Below are positions 7,139-14,720 of a DNA stretch of 21,454 nt, one piece after another. The position numbers and the translations under genes are program-made. The stretch lies in assembly GCA_964461135.1 (NCBI GenBank), contig CAYWTB010000080.1, positions 1 through 21,454 on the forward strand. Direction: 5' to 3'. The notes beneath the pieces are model-generated. The model searched no databases, was not told the origin of the DNA, and saw only the letters and a list, made by a program, of their open reading frames with translations. Position 1 is the stretch's first letter. Each line of letters opens with the position of its first letter. Source of the stretch: RQOF01 sp964461135 (lineage in GTDB: Bacteria > Calditrichota > Calditrichia > RBG-13-44-9).

Positions 7139-8890
7139 ATGCAGGTAAGTGGATTAGATTGGGCCTTTATTATTTTTTATTTCATCCTTGCACTAAGTAT
7201 CGGGCTCTATTTCACCAAGCGTGCCGGTTCGGACATTACTGAATTTTTCACTTCCGGTCGGAGCTTGCCCTGGTGGCTGGCGGGTACCAGCATGGTTGCC
7301 ACCACTTTTGCCGCAGATACACCACTGGCGGTAACCGAGCTGGTGGCCAATCACGGCATTGCAGGCAACTGGCTTTGGTGGAATATGGTGATGAGCGGTC
7401 TGCTGACCGTCTTTTTGTTCGCCAGATTATGGCGGCGTGCGGAAGTTCTGACGGATGTGGAATTTACCGAACTCCGCTATTCCGGTAAACCGGCAGCCAT
7501 TCTAAGGGGATTCAGGGCTCTCTATCTGGCCATTCCCATTAATCTGATCATCCTTGGCTGGGTAACGCTGGCCATGGTTAAAATTATTGAGCTGAGTATC
7601 GGTGTGGACAAGTGGATCGGGGTTGGAATTTGTGTTGCAATTACCCTGGCCTACAGCGGAATGAGCGGATTATGGGGTGTGGTTGTTACAGATTTCTTCC
7701 AGTTCGGCATTGCCATCCTGGGTTCTATTGTCTTGGCCATCTTCGCGCTGGATGCAGTAGGTGGGGTGGGGGGCCTTAAGGAAGGCCTGGTACAGATTTA
7801 TGGCCCGAACAACGGAGCCTTGAATTTTGCTCCTGAAATCGGATCAGTCTGGATGCCGGTAACCGCCTTCCTGGTTTATCTGGCGGTAAACTGGTGGGCA
7901 GCATGGTATCCCGGAGCGGAACCGGGTGGGGGAGGATATATTGCCCAACGGATGTTCTCTACAAAAAATGAGAAACATTCTTTGCTGGCAACTCTCTGGT
8001 TTAATATTGCCCATTATGCATTGCGCCCCTGGCCATGGATTTTTGTAGCTCTGGTCAGTCTGGTGCTGTATCCTAATCTTCAGGATAAACAGACAGGTTA
8101 TATCATGGTCCTTCTGGATCATTTACCCACTGGTTTTAAGGGTCTTCTTCTGGCTTCCTTTGCTGCTGCATTTATGTCCACCGTGAGTACCCATTTGAAT
8201 TGGGGCAGTTCTTATATAATAAATGATTTTTACAAAAGATTTATAAAGAAGGATGCGACGGCTCAGCATTACGTCAAAGCCGCCCGCTGGACCACCGTAT
8301 TTCTGGTCCTGGCAGGAGCGCTGGTCACTTCCCAGATGCAAAGCATAGCCGGTGCTTGGAAATTTTTGCTCGCCCTGGGTGCCGGAACTGGCTCAGTTTA
8401 TATCCTGCGCTGGTTCTGGTGGCGGATCAATGCCTGGTCCGAGATTTCTGCCATGCTGGCCTCTTTTATGGTCTCTATATTTCTCCAATTTGGTCTGGGA
8501 ATGGACACGACCGATGCATCCGTATTCGCGAAAGTAATGTTGATAACCGTTGTTGTCAGCACAATTGTCTGGTTAACCGTCACTCTATTAACCCAACCGG
8601 TCAGTGAAGACACATTGATTAAATTCTACAATAAGGCCCATCCCGGTGGCTCATTATGGAAGCCCATAGCCGAAAAAACATCGGTGAAAGGAGATCGGGG
8701 CCTCTGCCGGGACTTGCTGGACTGGCTGGTCGGTATTGTACTGATATATACCACCCTGTTCGGATTCGGTAAAATTCTGCTGGGTTCATATGCTGTAGGT
8801 TTTTTCCTTCTGATTGTTGCTGTAGCCGCATTCTCTTTCATCATGTGGGATTTAAGCCGCCGGGGCTGGAAGGCTTTAAAAGTAGAGTAA
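7139..8890 (+). CDS. Sodium:solute symporter (SSS family), second copy
   Basis: A 583-residue SSS-family carrier with about 14-15 membrane segments and a longer C-terminal part than the first copy. It shows EFFTSGRSLPWWLAG (35-49), an unusual tryptophan- and glycine-rich stretch NWWAAWYPGAEPGGGG (251-266) followed by YIAQRMFSTKNE, and AAAFMSTVSTHLNWGSS (342-358) at the putative Na2 site. This belongs to a subfamily different from the 5513-7024 gene and is common next to carbohydrate genes in FCB bacteria (recalled, not searched). Cargo is unknown; a second amino sugar or a muropeptide are the contextual guesses. AAAGGA at 7128-7133 precedes ATG 7139 by 5 bases and supports the start. Two small hairpins follow the stop codon. 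Confidence 0.88.
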   Translation: MQVSGLDWAFIIFYFILALSIGLYFTKRAGSDITEFFTSGRSLPWWLAGTSMVATTFAADTPLAVTELVANHGIAGNWLWWNMVMSGLLTVFLFARLWRRAEVLTDVEFTELRYSGKPAAILRGFRALYLAIPINLIILGWVTLAMVKIIELSIGVDKWIGVGICVAITLAYSGMSGLWGVVVTDFFQFGIAILGSIVLAIFALDAVGGVGGLKEGLVQIYGPNNGALNFAPEIGSVWMPVTAFLVYLAVNWWAAWYPGAEPGGGGYIAQRMFSTKNEKHSLLATLWFNIAHYALRPWPWIFVALVSLVLYPNLQDKQTGYIMVLLDHLPTGFKGLLLASFAAAFMSTVSTHLNWGSSYIINDFYKRFIKKDATAQHYVKAARWTTVFLVLAGALVTSQMQSIAGAWKFLLALGAGTGSVYILRWFWWRINAWSEISAMLASFMVSIFLQFGLGMDTTDASVFAKVMLITVVVSTIVWLTVTLLTQPVSEDTLIKFYNKAHPGGSLWKPIAEKTSVKGDRGLCRDLLDWLVGIVLIYTTLFGFGKILLGSYAVGFFLLIVAVAAFSFIMWDLSRRGWKALKVE

Positions 8891-8900
8891 CGGCTGACAT

Positions 8901-8948
8901 TCCGGAACCTGATACCTCCGGATTCATACGGTCTGAAATTGAAGACCG
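8901..8948 (+). repeat. Tandem small hairpins between symporter and nagB
   Basis: TCCGGA occurs at 8901-8906 and 8917-8922, giving a 6-bp stem with a 10-base loop. Six bases later CGGTCT (8929-8934) pairs with AGACCG (8943-8948) over an 8-base loop. No T-run follows, so these are not classic terminators. They may stabilise or segment the mRNA upstream of nagB. Confidence 0.4.
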
Positions 8949-9026
8949 AACAATTATCCGGTATTTTCATGAGCCAAATATTTTAATAAATAAGAAAATA
9001 ACATTATTAAAAAACACGAGGAACAA

Positions 9027-9776
9027 ATGTTATTGATTATCAGAGAAAATTACGATGCCGTTTGTCACCTTGCTGCCCAACATGTTGCCCGGATGATTCA
9101 GAAGAAACCCCGCTGCATTTTAGGTCTGGCAACAGGGAGTACACCCCTGGGAGTCTATAAGGAACTGATTCGTATGCACAAGGAAGACGGACTGGATTTT
9201 TCCCGGGTTCAGACCTTTAATCTGGATGAATATGTGGGCCTCCCCAAAGCCCATGATCAGAGTTATAACTATTTTATGCAAAAAAACCTGTTTGAACATA
9301 TTAATATCCACCAGGATTCCATTCATCTTCCCAATGGCATGGCGGATAATATTGAACAGGAATGTATTGATTATGAAAAACGAATTGTAGCAGCAGGAGG
9401 AATTGATCTGCAACTCCTGGGAATTGGGTCTAATGGCCACATTGCTTTCAATGAACCCTTTTCTTCACTCGGTTCCCGTACCCGCATTAAAACTTTAACG
9501 GAGAAAACACGAAAAGATAATGCACGGTTTTTCAAATCAATGGATGAAGTACCAAAATATGCCATTACCATGGGAGTTGGAACTATCATGGATTCCAGGG
9601 ACATAATTCTGCTGGCTTCTGGTGAAAACAAGGCCTGGGCCATAAAGGTAACCGTGGAAGGACCTATTACGGCACTTGTTCCTGCCACCATGGTACAGGT
9701 GCATCGAAATGCCACGATTATTGTTGATAAGGATGCTGCAGGTCAGCTAGACCAGGCGTTAACCATTGCGGAGTGA
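9027..9776 (+). CDS. Glucosamine-6-phosphate deaminase NagB
   Basis: A 249-residue cytoplasmic enzyme that converts glucosamine-6-phosphate to fructose-6-phosphate and ammonia, the last amino-sugar step of the block. Visible: phosphate loop LATGSTPLGVY (34-44), Asp67 in NLDEYVGLP (proton-transfer Asp), and GIGSNGHIAFNEP (132-144) with catalytic His138 and Glu143. The usual Asp of GxDGHIAFNEP (Asp141 in E. coli) is Asn136 here, a variant I recall from active Firmicute enzymes. It is shorter than E. coli NagB (266) and close to Bacillus NagB, so it probably lacks the hexameric allosteric tail. GAGGA (9018-9022) lies 4 bases before ATG 9027. The stop codon is only two bases from the murQ start, so the two are translated together. 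NagA, the preceding deacetylase, is not in this window. Confidence 0.95.
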   Translation: MLLIIRENYDAVCHLAAQHVARMIQKKPRCILGLATGSTPLGVYKELIRMHKEDGLDFSRVQTFNLDEYVGLPKAHDQSYNYFMQKNLFEHINIHQDSIHLPNGMADNIEQECIDYEKRIVAAGGIDLQLLGIGSNGHIAFNEPFSSLGSRTRIKTLTEKTRKDNARFFKSMDEVPKYAITMGVGTIMDSRDIILLASGENKAWAIKVTVEGPITALVPATMVQVHRNATIIVDKDAAGQLDQALTIAE

Positions 9777-9778
9777 AT

Positions 9779-10693
9779 ATGAAAGATAACGTTTTTGATG
9801 AGATTAAGGATTTAGTCACCGAAGCCAGAAATCCCGCTTCTGAAGACATTGATGACAAAAGTACTGGAGAAATCCTGCAGATTATTAACCGGGAAGATCA
9901 GAAAGTGCCCCTGGTGGTGGAAAAAGAAATACCCTATATTGCACAGGCAGTTGATCTTCTGGTCGAAGTATTTAAAAATGGCGGCCGCCTGTTTTATATT
10001 GGGGCAGGCACCAGTGGGCGGCTGGGAGTACTGGATGCTGCCGAATGTCCGCCGACCTATGGTACCAGCCCGGAAATGATACAGGGAATTATTGCCGGGG
10101 GTGAAAAAGCACTTATCCAGGCCCAGGAAGGCTTCGAAGACCGGCCGGAATATGGTGCCGAAGATCTCATGAAGCGTGGATTTAATTGCAATGACGTGGC
10201 GTGCGGTGTGGCAGCCAGTTACCGGACTCCCTATGTTTTAGGGGCCATCCGCAAAGCCCGGGAAGTAGGGGGTAAAACTATTTATGTTACCTGTAATCCC
10301 CGTTCGGAAATCAAAATAGATGTGGATGTGGCAATTTGCCCGGTAGTGGGCCCGGAAGTCGTCATGGGATCCACCCGTATGAAAGCCGGTGGTGCAACCA
10401 AACTGGTGCTCAACATGCTTACGACCACTGCCATGATCCGGCTGGGTAAAGTTTATGGTAATATGATGGTGGATCTGATGATGACCTCCAGAAAGCTGGA
10501 AGAGCGGTCCAAACGGGTGGTAATGATGATTACCGGCGTCTCCTATGAAGAAGCTGAGCATGTATTGAAACAGGCCGGAGGCCATGTTAAAACGGCATTG
10601 GTTATTATTCTGGCCAATGTTGATGCCAAAATGGCCAGAAAAAGACTTCAGGAACATGATGGAATTGTCAGAAAGGCCATTTCCTCGGATTAG
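9779..10693 (+). CDS. N-acetylmuramic acid 6-phosphate etherase MurQ
   Basis: A 304-residue SIS-domain lyase that splits the D-lactyl ether of MurNAc-6-phosphate to give GlcNAc-6-phosphate and D-lactate in the cytoplasm; it is the committed step of MurNAc use. Motifs: STGEILQIINRED (28-40), the SIS sugar-phosphate loop GAGTSGRLG (75-83), acid Glu89 in DAAECPPTYG, base Glu120 in EGFED (the 31-residue spacing matches E. coli Glu83/Glu114) and STRMKAGGATK near the C-terminal half. ATG 9779 is preferred: GGAG (9770-9773) lies 5 bases upstream, inside the nagB end. An in-frame GTG at 9773 overlaps the nagB stop and lacks that spacing. E. coli MurQ is 298 residues, so the length is normal. The presence of MurQ shows that true murein, not just chitin, is the substrate of the locus. 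Confidence 0.96.
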   Translation: MKDNVFDEIKDLVTEARNPASEDIDDKSTGEILQIINREDQKVPLVVEKEIPYIAQAVDLLVEVFKNGGRLFYIGAGTSGRLGVLDAAECPPTYGTSPEMIQGIIAGGEKALIQAQEGFEDRPEYGAEDLMKRGFNCNDVACGVAASYRTPYVLGAIRKAREVGGKTIYVTCNPRSEIKIDVDVAICPVVGPEVVMGSTRMKAGGATKLVLNMLTTTAMIRLGKVYGNMMVDLMMTSRKLEERSKRVVMMITGVSYEEAEHVLKQAGGHVKTALVIILANVDAKMARKRLQEHDGIVRKAISSD

Positions 10694-10787
10694 GACAGGC
10701 AATAATGTGTGTTTTCCCTTAAATTATTAACGGTTCGTGAATAGTCATCCGGCACTGGACCTGGAATTCCCGGGTCAAAATATTATC

Positions 10788-10812
10788 AATCTGGTCAGAC
10801 ACAGATTTTTTT
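10788..10812 (+). terminator. Candidate terminator after murQ
   Basis: AATCTG (10788-10793) pairs with CAGATT (10802-10807) across an 8-base loop, followed directly by five more T. The 6-bp stem is weak. A second stem-loop without a T-run lies just upstream (10758-10776, GACCTGG / CCGGGTC). Together they could separate the amino-sugar block from the next genes. Confidence 0.35.
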
Positions 10813-10937
10813 GATTTCCGGGTTATTTTTAATCCGATATAGCAGAAAATTATTTGAGATTAACATATTAGAAGGGTAATATTGAATAATTTTCTTGATC
10901 TTGCTATCATCTTTCATAATCTTATTTTCATACTATG

Positions 10938-10943
10938 TATAAT
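10938..10943 (+). promoter_or_regulatory. Candidate -10 box upstream of first epimerase
   Basis: A perfect TATAAT preceded by TG lies about 66 bases before the chosen start codon in the A+T-rich part of the gap 10694-11009. No good TTGACA is found at the expected distance, so it might rely on an activator. Apart from this box and the stem-loops near 10758-10812, nothing else recognisable is in the gap. Confidence 0.35.
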
Positions 10944-10998
10944 AAATACATATTGAACCATTACATTTGATCATTTCACTGAATTAAACGGATGAAAA

Positions 10999-11004
10999 GA
11001 GGTG
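10999..11004 (+). promoter_or_regulatory. Ribosome-binding site that favours a TTG start
   Basis: GAGGTG at 10999-11004, an exact anti-Shine-Dalgarno match, is followed after 5 bases by TTG at 11010. The next gene in the block uses the same GAGGT-plus-5 layout before a GTG. The upstream in-frame ATG at 10992 has no such site and would place this sequence inside the coding region. Confidence 0.55.
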
Positions 11005-11009
11005 GTAAT

Positions 11010-12101
11010 TTGAACACAGTTAAGAGCGCAGTAATAAAAAAAGTGAAGTTCTGGAGAGAAAACCTGGCCCTTACCCGTCCATATACTATCGCATATCAGA
11101 CGATAACGTCCGTGGAAAATATTTTTGTGTATTTGGAAACCGAGAGTGGTTTGAATGGAGTAGGTTCAGGTTCACCAGCCGATTTTATAACCGGCGAAAC
11201 GATGGATGCGGCGGACGCGACTCTCTCAGACTTCCTTGAATCCCTTTTAATCGGCAAGGATATTCGCCAGTTGACCCGGCACTGCCGGGAGCTGGAAAAG
11301 ATCATGCCGTCCACACCGGCTGCCAGGATGGCCGTCGATATAGCATTACATGATGTCCTGGCAAAATATTTGAATATTCCCCTGGTTGATATGCTGGGAC
11401 GGGTTCACAGCGCGATTCTCACCTCCAAAACCATTGGAATAAAGCCTACAGTGGAAGAAATACTGGCTGAAGCGGATGAACACCTTAATACCGGTTTCAA
11501 AAGTATTAAACTGAAAATCGGTAAAGAGGTGGAAAGGGATATTGAATACACACACCGCCTGCGAGAGAGAGTGGGAAAACATATTGGCATACGGGTGGAT
11601 GCAAACCAGGGATATTCACCCGAAAATTTGCAGCGATATGTCCGTGAAACCCAAAAACTGAATCTTGAATTGATTGAACAACCCTTTCATAAGTCAAATC
11701 TGAATAAAATGTTCGGACTTCCGGAAGATATCCGGAATTTGTGTGCTGCCGATGAAAACCTGCATTCTCCCTCTGATGCCCTTAATCTGGCCGGGTCTCC
11801 TCATCCGTTCGGCATTTATAACATCAAACTGATGAAATGTGGCGGCATCTTTCCGGCATCCCGGATTGCCGGCATAGCTGAGCTCGCCGGTATAGATCTG
11901 ATGTGGGGATGCATGGATGAGAGTATCATCAGCATTACCGCCGGTCTGCATATCGCCTTTGCCAGTCCTGCCACACGTTATCTGGATCTTGACGGCAGTT
12001 TCGATCTGGCAAAGGATGTGGTTTCGGGAGGATTTATCCTGAGGGATGGTCTCATGACGATTAACAATGAACCTGGGCTGGGAGTAAAATTGCTTCAGTG
12101 A
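11010..12101 (+). CDS. Enolase-superfamily dipeptide epimerase / N-acyl-glutamate racemase-like protein (cytoplasmic)
   Basis: A 363-residue muconate-lactonizing-subgroup enzyme. Catalytic layout is intact: KLK (Lys167, Lys169) on the second strand, metal ligands Asp197 (VDANQGY), Glu223 (EQP) and Asp248 (AADE), opposite Lys273 in NIKLMKCGG, and a DLD motif (326-328), which in L-Ala-D/L-Glu epimerases holds the dipeptide amino group. It should exchange configuration at the carbon next to a carboxylate in a cofactor-independent, Mg2+-dependent way. Substrate options are L-Ala-D-Glu, or N-acetyl-D-Glu as in DgcA; the DLD favours a dipeptide, while a DgcN-like gene two places downstream favours DgcA. 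It has no signal peptide, in contrast to the second epimerase at 18897. Start: TTG 11010 with a strong GAGGTG site; ATG 10992 would add six residues. It begins a new gene block with the symporter and DUF1611 gene. Confidence 0.85.
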   Translation: MNTVKSAVIKKVKFWRENLALTRPYTIAYQTITSVENIFVYLETESGLNGVGSGSPADFITGETMDAADATLSDFLESLLIGKDIRQLTRHCRELEKIMPSTPAARMAVDIALHDVLAKYLNIPLVDMLGRVHSAILTSKTIGIKPTVEEILAEADEHLNTGFKSIKLKIGKEVERDIEYTHRLRERVGKHIGIRVDANQGYSPENLQRYVRETQKLNLELIEQPFHKSNLNKMFGLPEDIRNLCAADENLHSPSDALNLAGSPHPFGIYNIKLMKCGGIFPASRIAGIAELAGIDLMWGCMDESIISITAGLHIAFASPATRYLDLDGSFDLAKDVVSGGFILRDGLMTINNEPGLGVKLLQ

Positions 12102-12134
12102 TAGTACACTTTACTGTTCACGTAATTACTTTTT

Positions 12135-12174
12135 CACACTGATATCACCATTTTTTCTTCAGATGATATGTGTG
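12135..12174 (+). repeat. Long imperfect hairpin upstream of the alanine symporter gene
   Basis: CACAC (12135-12139) and ATATCA (12142-12147) pair with TGATAT (12164-12169) and GTGTG (12170-12174), leaving a TG bulge and a 16-base loop that contains six T. It sits 50 bases before the GTG start. It could be an mRNA structure controlling symporter expression or a protein-binding palindrome; a terminator role is unlikely because no T-run follows the stem. Confidence 0.4.
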
Positions 12175-12223
12175 TTGATCCAAAAAGATACCTGATAACG
12201 CCATTGACGACTCGAGGTCATTT

Positions 12224-13588
12224 GTGAAAATCATCGACGATTTCTTCGCTTCATTCGCCACTTATGCCTGGGGTCCCTGGTTGCTGGTATTACTTTTTGG
12301 TGGCGGGATTTTTTTCCTCTTTTATTCCCGCTTTGTACCTTTCCGGTATATCAGGCACAGTATACAGATACTCAGTGGCAAGTATGATGATCCGAACGAT
12401 ACCGGGGATATTTCCCATTTCCAGGCACTCTCCAGTGCCCTGGCCGGCACCATAGGGATGGGTAATATATCCGGTGTGGCTATTGCAATATATGTGGGGG
12501 GACCCGGTGCTATTTTCTGGATGTGGATGAGTGCCCTGGTGGGTACCGCTACAAAATTTTTTACCTGTACTCTGGCCATCATGTACCGCGGTCAGGATAG
12601 TATGGGACGGTATCAGGGCGGACCGATGTACGTTATCACTCAGGGAATGGGTAAAAAATGGAAACCACTGGCCGTTTTTTTCTCGGCGGTGGGGCTGATC
12701 GGTTGTCTTCCCGCTTTTCAGGCAAACCAGCTGACCCAGATTTTCCGTGATGTCATATTCGTTCCCCGCGGCTGGGTGGGCCCGGAACATTTCTGGTTTG
12801 ATTTTATCGTAGGTCTCATCCTGGCAAGCCTGGTTTCCCTGGTTATATTCGGCGGAATTGTCCGAATAGGGGCGGTTACCTCCAGGGTGGTGCCGGCCAT
12901 GGTAATCATTTACATGGGTGCCGCTGTCTGGACGTTAATTCTGCATTTTAACCACATTCCTGACTATTTTTCCCTGATAATTTCCGATGCTTTTTCCGGA
13001 AAAGCTGTGGCCGGGGGGGCTATATGGACGGTTGTTATCACCGGCATCCGGCGGGCGGCGTTCTCAAACGAGGCGGGAATAGGTACGGAAGAAATGGCCC
13101 ATGGGGCCGCCAAAACCGATGAGCCTGTCCGTGAAGGACTGGTTGCCATGATGGGACCATTTATCGACACTATTATCGTCTGTACTACCACTGCACTCAT
13201 GATTCTGATCACCGGAGTGTGGATAAACTCCGATTCCAACGGGGTAACCATGACGGCCAAAGCATTTGAGGCAGCCATACCCGGAGCCGGAGACTATATT
13301 CTCTTCAGTTGTGTTCTGTTTTTTAGCCTGAGCACCATGTTCAGCTATTCATACTATGGTACCAAGTGCCTGGGATTCCTGATAGGTGCTGAGAAACAGC
13401 ACTATTATAATTATTTTTATGTAACATTGATTATTGTGGCTGCGGTTGTCTCTCTGAAAACAGTGATTAACGTTATTGATGGCATGTATGCATTAATGGC
13501 CATTCCTACCATGATCTCTTCTCTTTACCTGGCTCCTTCCGTCATGAAGGCTGGCCGCGATTATTTCAGGAGGCTCAAAAGTGGTTAA
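12224..13588 (+). CDS. AGCS-family sodium:alanine/glycine symporter
   Basis: A 454-residue inner-membrane carrier with about 11 segments. The family signatures are clear: ALAGTIGMGNISGVA (72-86), GGPGAIFWMW (92-101) and FSNEAGIGTEEMAHGAAKT (280-298). Known members import alanine or glycine with Na+, and some accept D-alanine as well as L-alanine. Here it would recover alanine set free from peptide stems by DacB and by dipeptide cleavage; D-Glu uptake is a less likely alternative prompted by the neighbours. The GTG start at 12224 follows GAGGT (12214-12218) by 5 bases. Its last eight bases overlap the next reading frame, whose ribosome-binding site lies inside this gene, so the two should be translationally coupled. 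Confidence 0.92.
   Translation: MKIIDDFFASFATYAWGPWLLVLLFGGGIFFLFYSRFVPFRYIRHSIQILSGKYDDPNDTGDISHFQALSSALAGTIGMGNISGVAIAIYVGGPGAIFWMWMSALVGTATKFFTCTLAIMYRGQDSMGRYQGGPMYVITQGMGKKWKPLAVFFSAVGLIGCLPAFQANQLTQIFRDVIFVPRGWVGPEHFWFDFIVGLILASLVSLVIFGGIVRIGAVTSRVVPAMVIIYMGAAVWTLILHFNHIPDYFSLIISDAFSGKAVAGGAIWTVVITGIRRAAFSNEAGIGTEEMAHGAAKTDEPVREGLVAMMGPFIDTIIVCTTTALMILITGVWINSDSNGVTMTAKAFEAAIPGAGDYILFSCVLFFSLSTMFSYSYYGTKCLGFLIGAEKQHYYNYFYVTLIIVAAVVSLKTVINVIDGMYALMAIPTMISSLYLAPSVMKAGRDYFRRLKSG
13568..13573 (+). promoter_or_regulatory. Perfect Shine-Dalgarno inside symporter gene end
   Basis: AGGAGG lies 7 bases before GTG 13581 and inside the final codons of the upstream symporter gene. It decides the start of the DUF1611 gene and indicates translational coupling across the 8-base overlap. 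Confidence 0.6.
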
Positions 13589-14648
13589 AGGTGCCGCACT
13601 GATTCTTACCAACGGCTGGTTGAAAGATGTTTATGCTAAAACTGCTCATGGCCTGTTGCGGGGTTCTGACAGGTTTGAGATTTCGGGCGTAATAGATCCG
13701 GTTTTTGCAGGAAAAACTGCCGGAGAGGTCCTGCAGGAAAAGAACATGAATATTCCGGTTTTTGCTCACATCCAGGATGCTGTTAAAGGTTTATCCCGGA
13801 AACCGGTTTACTGTATCATCGGGGTAGCCGTTCATGGGGGGAAAATGCCCGATTCTTTCCGCACCCAGGTAATTGAAGCCATCAAAAATAGTATGTCTAT
13901 TGTTTCCGGCCTTCATTCCTATCTCTCAGAGGACCGGGAGTTCCGTGAAATGGCAGAGAAATATCGGGTAGAACTGATGGATGTACGCAAACCCCGTCCG
14001 ATAAATGAACTGCGCTTCTGGAGCGGAGAGATTTATTCGCTGAAAGTTCCCCGTATTGCCATACTGGGAATGGACTGTGTTATCGGCAAAAGGACCACCG
14101 GCCAACTCCTGATGGAAATGTGCCGCCGCCGCGGAATTAAAACCGAAATGATTTATACCGGTCAAACCGGCTGGATGCAGGGTTTAAAGTACGGATTCAT
14201 TTTGGATGCCACCGTGAATGACTTTATCAGCGGTGAAATTGAAAGAAGTATTCTGGAATGTGCCAGTGAAGCAAAACCCGATCTGATCCTGATTGAGGGA
14301 CAATCCTCGCTGCGAAATCCTTCCGGACCATGCGGTGCTGAATTCATACTTTCCGGAGACTGCCGGGGAGTAATCCTGCAGCATGCACCCGGTCGTCCGT
14401 ATTTTGACGGTCTGGAAACTCTGGGTTGTAAAATTCCCCCGGTACAGGATGAGATTGAGCTGATAGCATTTTATGGCGCCCGTACCTTAGCTGTATCCCT
14501 GAATGAGGCGAATATGACCGGTGGTGAAATGAGCCGGTATCAGAGAGATTTGCAGGACAAACTCGGAATTCCGGTCGTCCGGCCTTTAAGAGAAGGTCTG
14601 GATTCTCTTATTTCGGTAATGATTAAATATATAAACCATTATAAGTAA
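13581..14648 (+). CDS. DUF1611 / DgcN-like protein (putative D-glutamate N-acetyltransferase)
   Basis: A 355-residue protein of the DUF1611 family. The N-terminal half is a Rossmann-like domain with the conserved GLHSYLSED (110-118) and DVRKPRP (134-140); the C-terminal half is a P-loop-like domain with GMDCVIGKRTT (163-173, Lys170), YTGQTGW (192-198), IEGQSSLRNP (238-247) and LQHAPGR (266-272). As I recall, DgcN of marine Pseudoalteromonas belongs here and acetylates D-glutamate; its partner DgcA, an enolase-superfamily racemase, then gives N-acetyl-L-glutamate. Here an epimerase gene lies one gene upstream and the surrounding locus frees D-Glu, so that role fits. It is still an inference: the family is broad and older annotations call it an NAD-dependent epimerase/dehydratase or give no function. 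The stop codon is 72 bases from dacB. Confidence 0.8.
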   Translation: MVKGAALILTNGWLKDVYAKTAHGLLRGSDRFEISGVIDPVFAGKTAGEVLQEKNMNIPVFAHIQDAVKGLSRKPVYCIIGVAVHGGKMPDSFRTQVIEAIKNSMSIVSGLHSYLSEDREFREMAEKYRVELMDVRKPRPINELRFWSGEIYSLKVPRIAILGMDCVIGKRTTGQLLMEMCRRRGIKTEMIYTGQTGWMQGLKYGFILDATVNDFISGEIERSILECASEAKPDLILIEGQSSLRNPSGPCGAEFILSGDCRGVILQHAPGRPYFDGLETLGCKIPPVQDEIELIAFYGARTLAVSLNEANMTGGEMSRYQRDLQDKLGIPVVRPLREGLDSLISVMIKYINHYK

Positions 14649-14671
14649 ATATAGACATTTGTATTAATTGT

Positions 14672-14701
14672 TTGCACTGTAAAACCGGTCCTGATTATAA
14701 T
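14672..14701 (+). promoter_or_regulatory. Possible promoter before dacB
   Basis: TTGCAC (14672-14677) and a perfect TATAAT (14696-14701) are 18 bases apart. The start site would leave only a very short leader before the AAGGA ribosome site, so the -10 box may be coincidental. A similar TTGCAC box occurs before the NlpC/P60 gene. Confidence 0.25.
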
Positions 14702-14720
14702 ATATCTGAAGGATAAAAAA

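Noticed and set aside
5513..8890. Recent tandem duplication of symporter genes
   Set aside because: The two SSS proteins differ in length and in nearly all motif-flanking residues, so they represent separate subfamilies.
9773..9778. GTG start of murQ overlapping the nagB stop
   Set aside because: ATG 9779 has GGAG at proper spacing; the GTG would overlap that site.
10238..10702. 154-residue minus-strand frame over murQ
   Set aside because: Lies opposite conserved MurQ sequence and shows no domain features; a shadow frame.
10758..10776. Strong terminator after murQ
   Set aside because: The stem is good but no T-run follows on the plus strand; the weaker hairpin at 10788-10812 with a T-run is the better candidate.
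12290..12790. 166-residue minus-strand frame over the alanine symporter
   Set aside because: Low-complexity His/Thr/Pro-rich product opposite conserved transporter motifs; a shadow frame.
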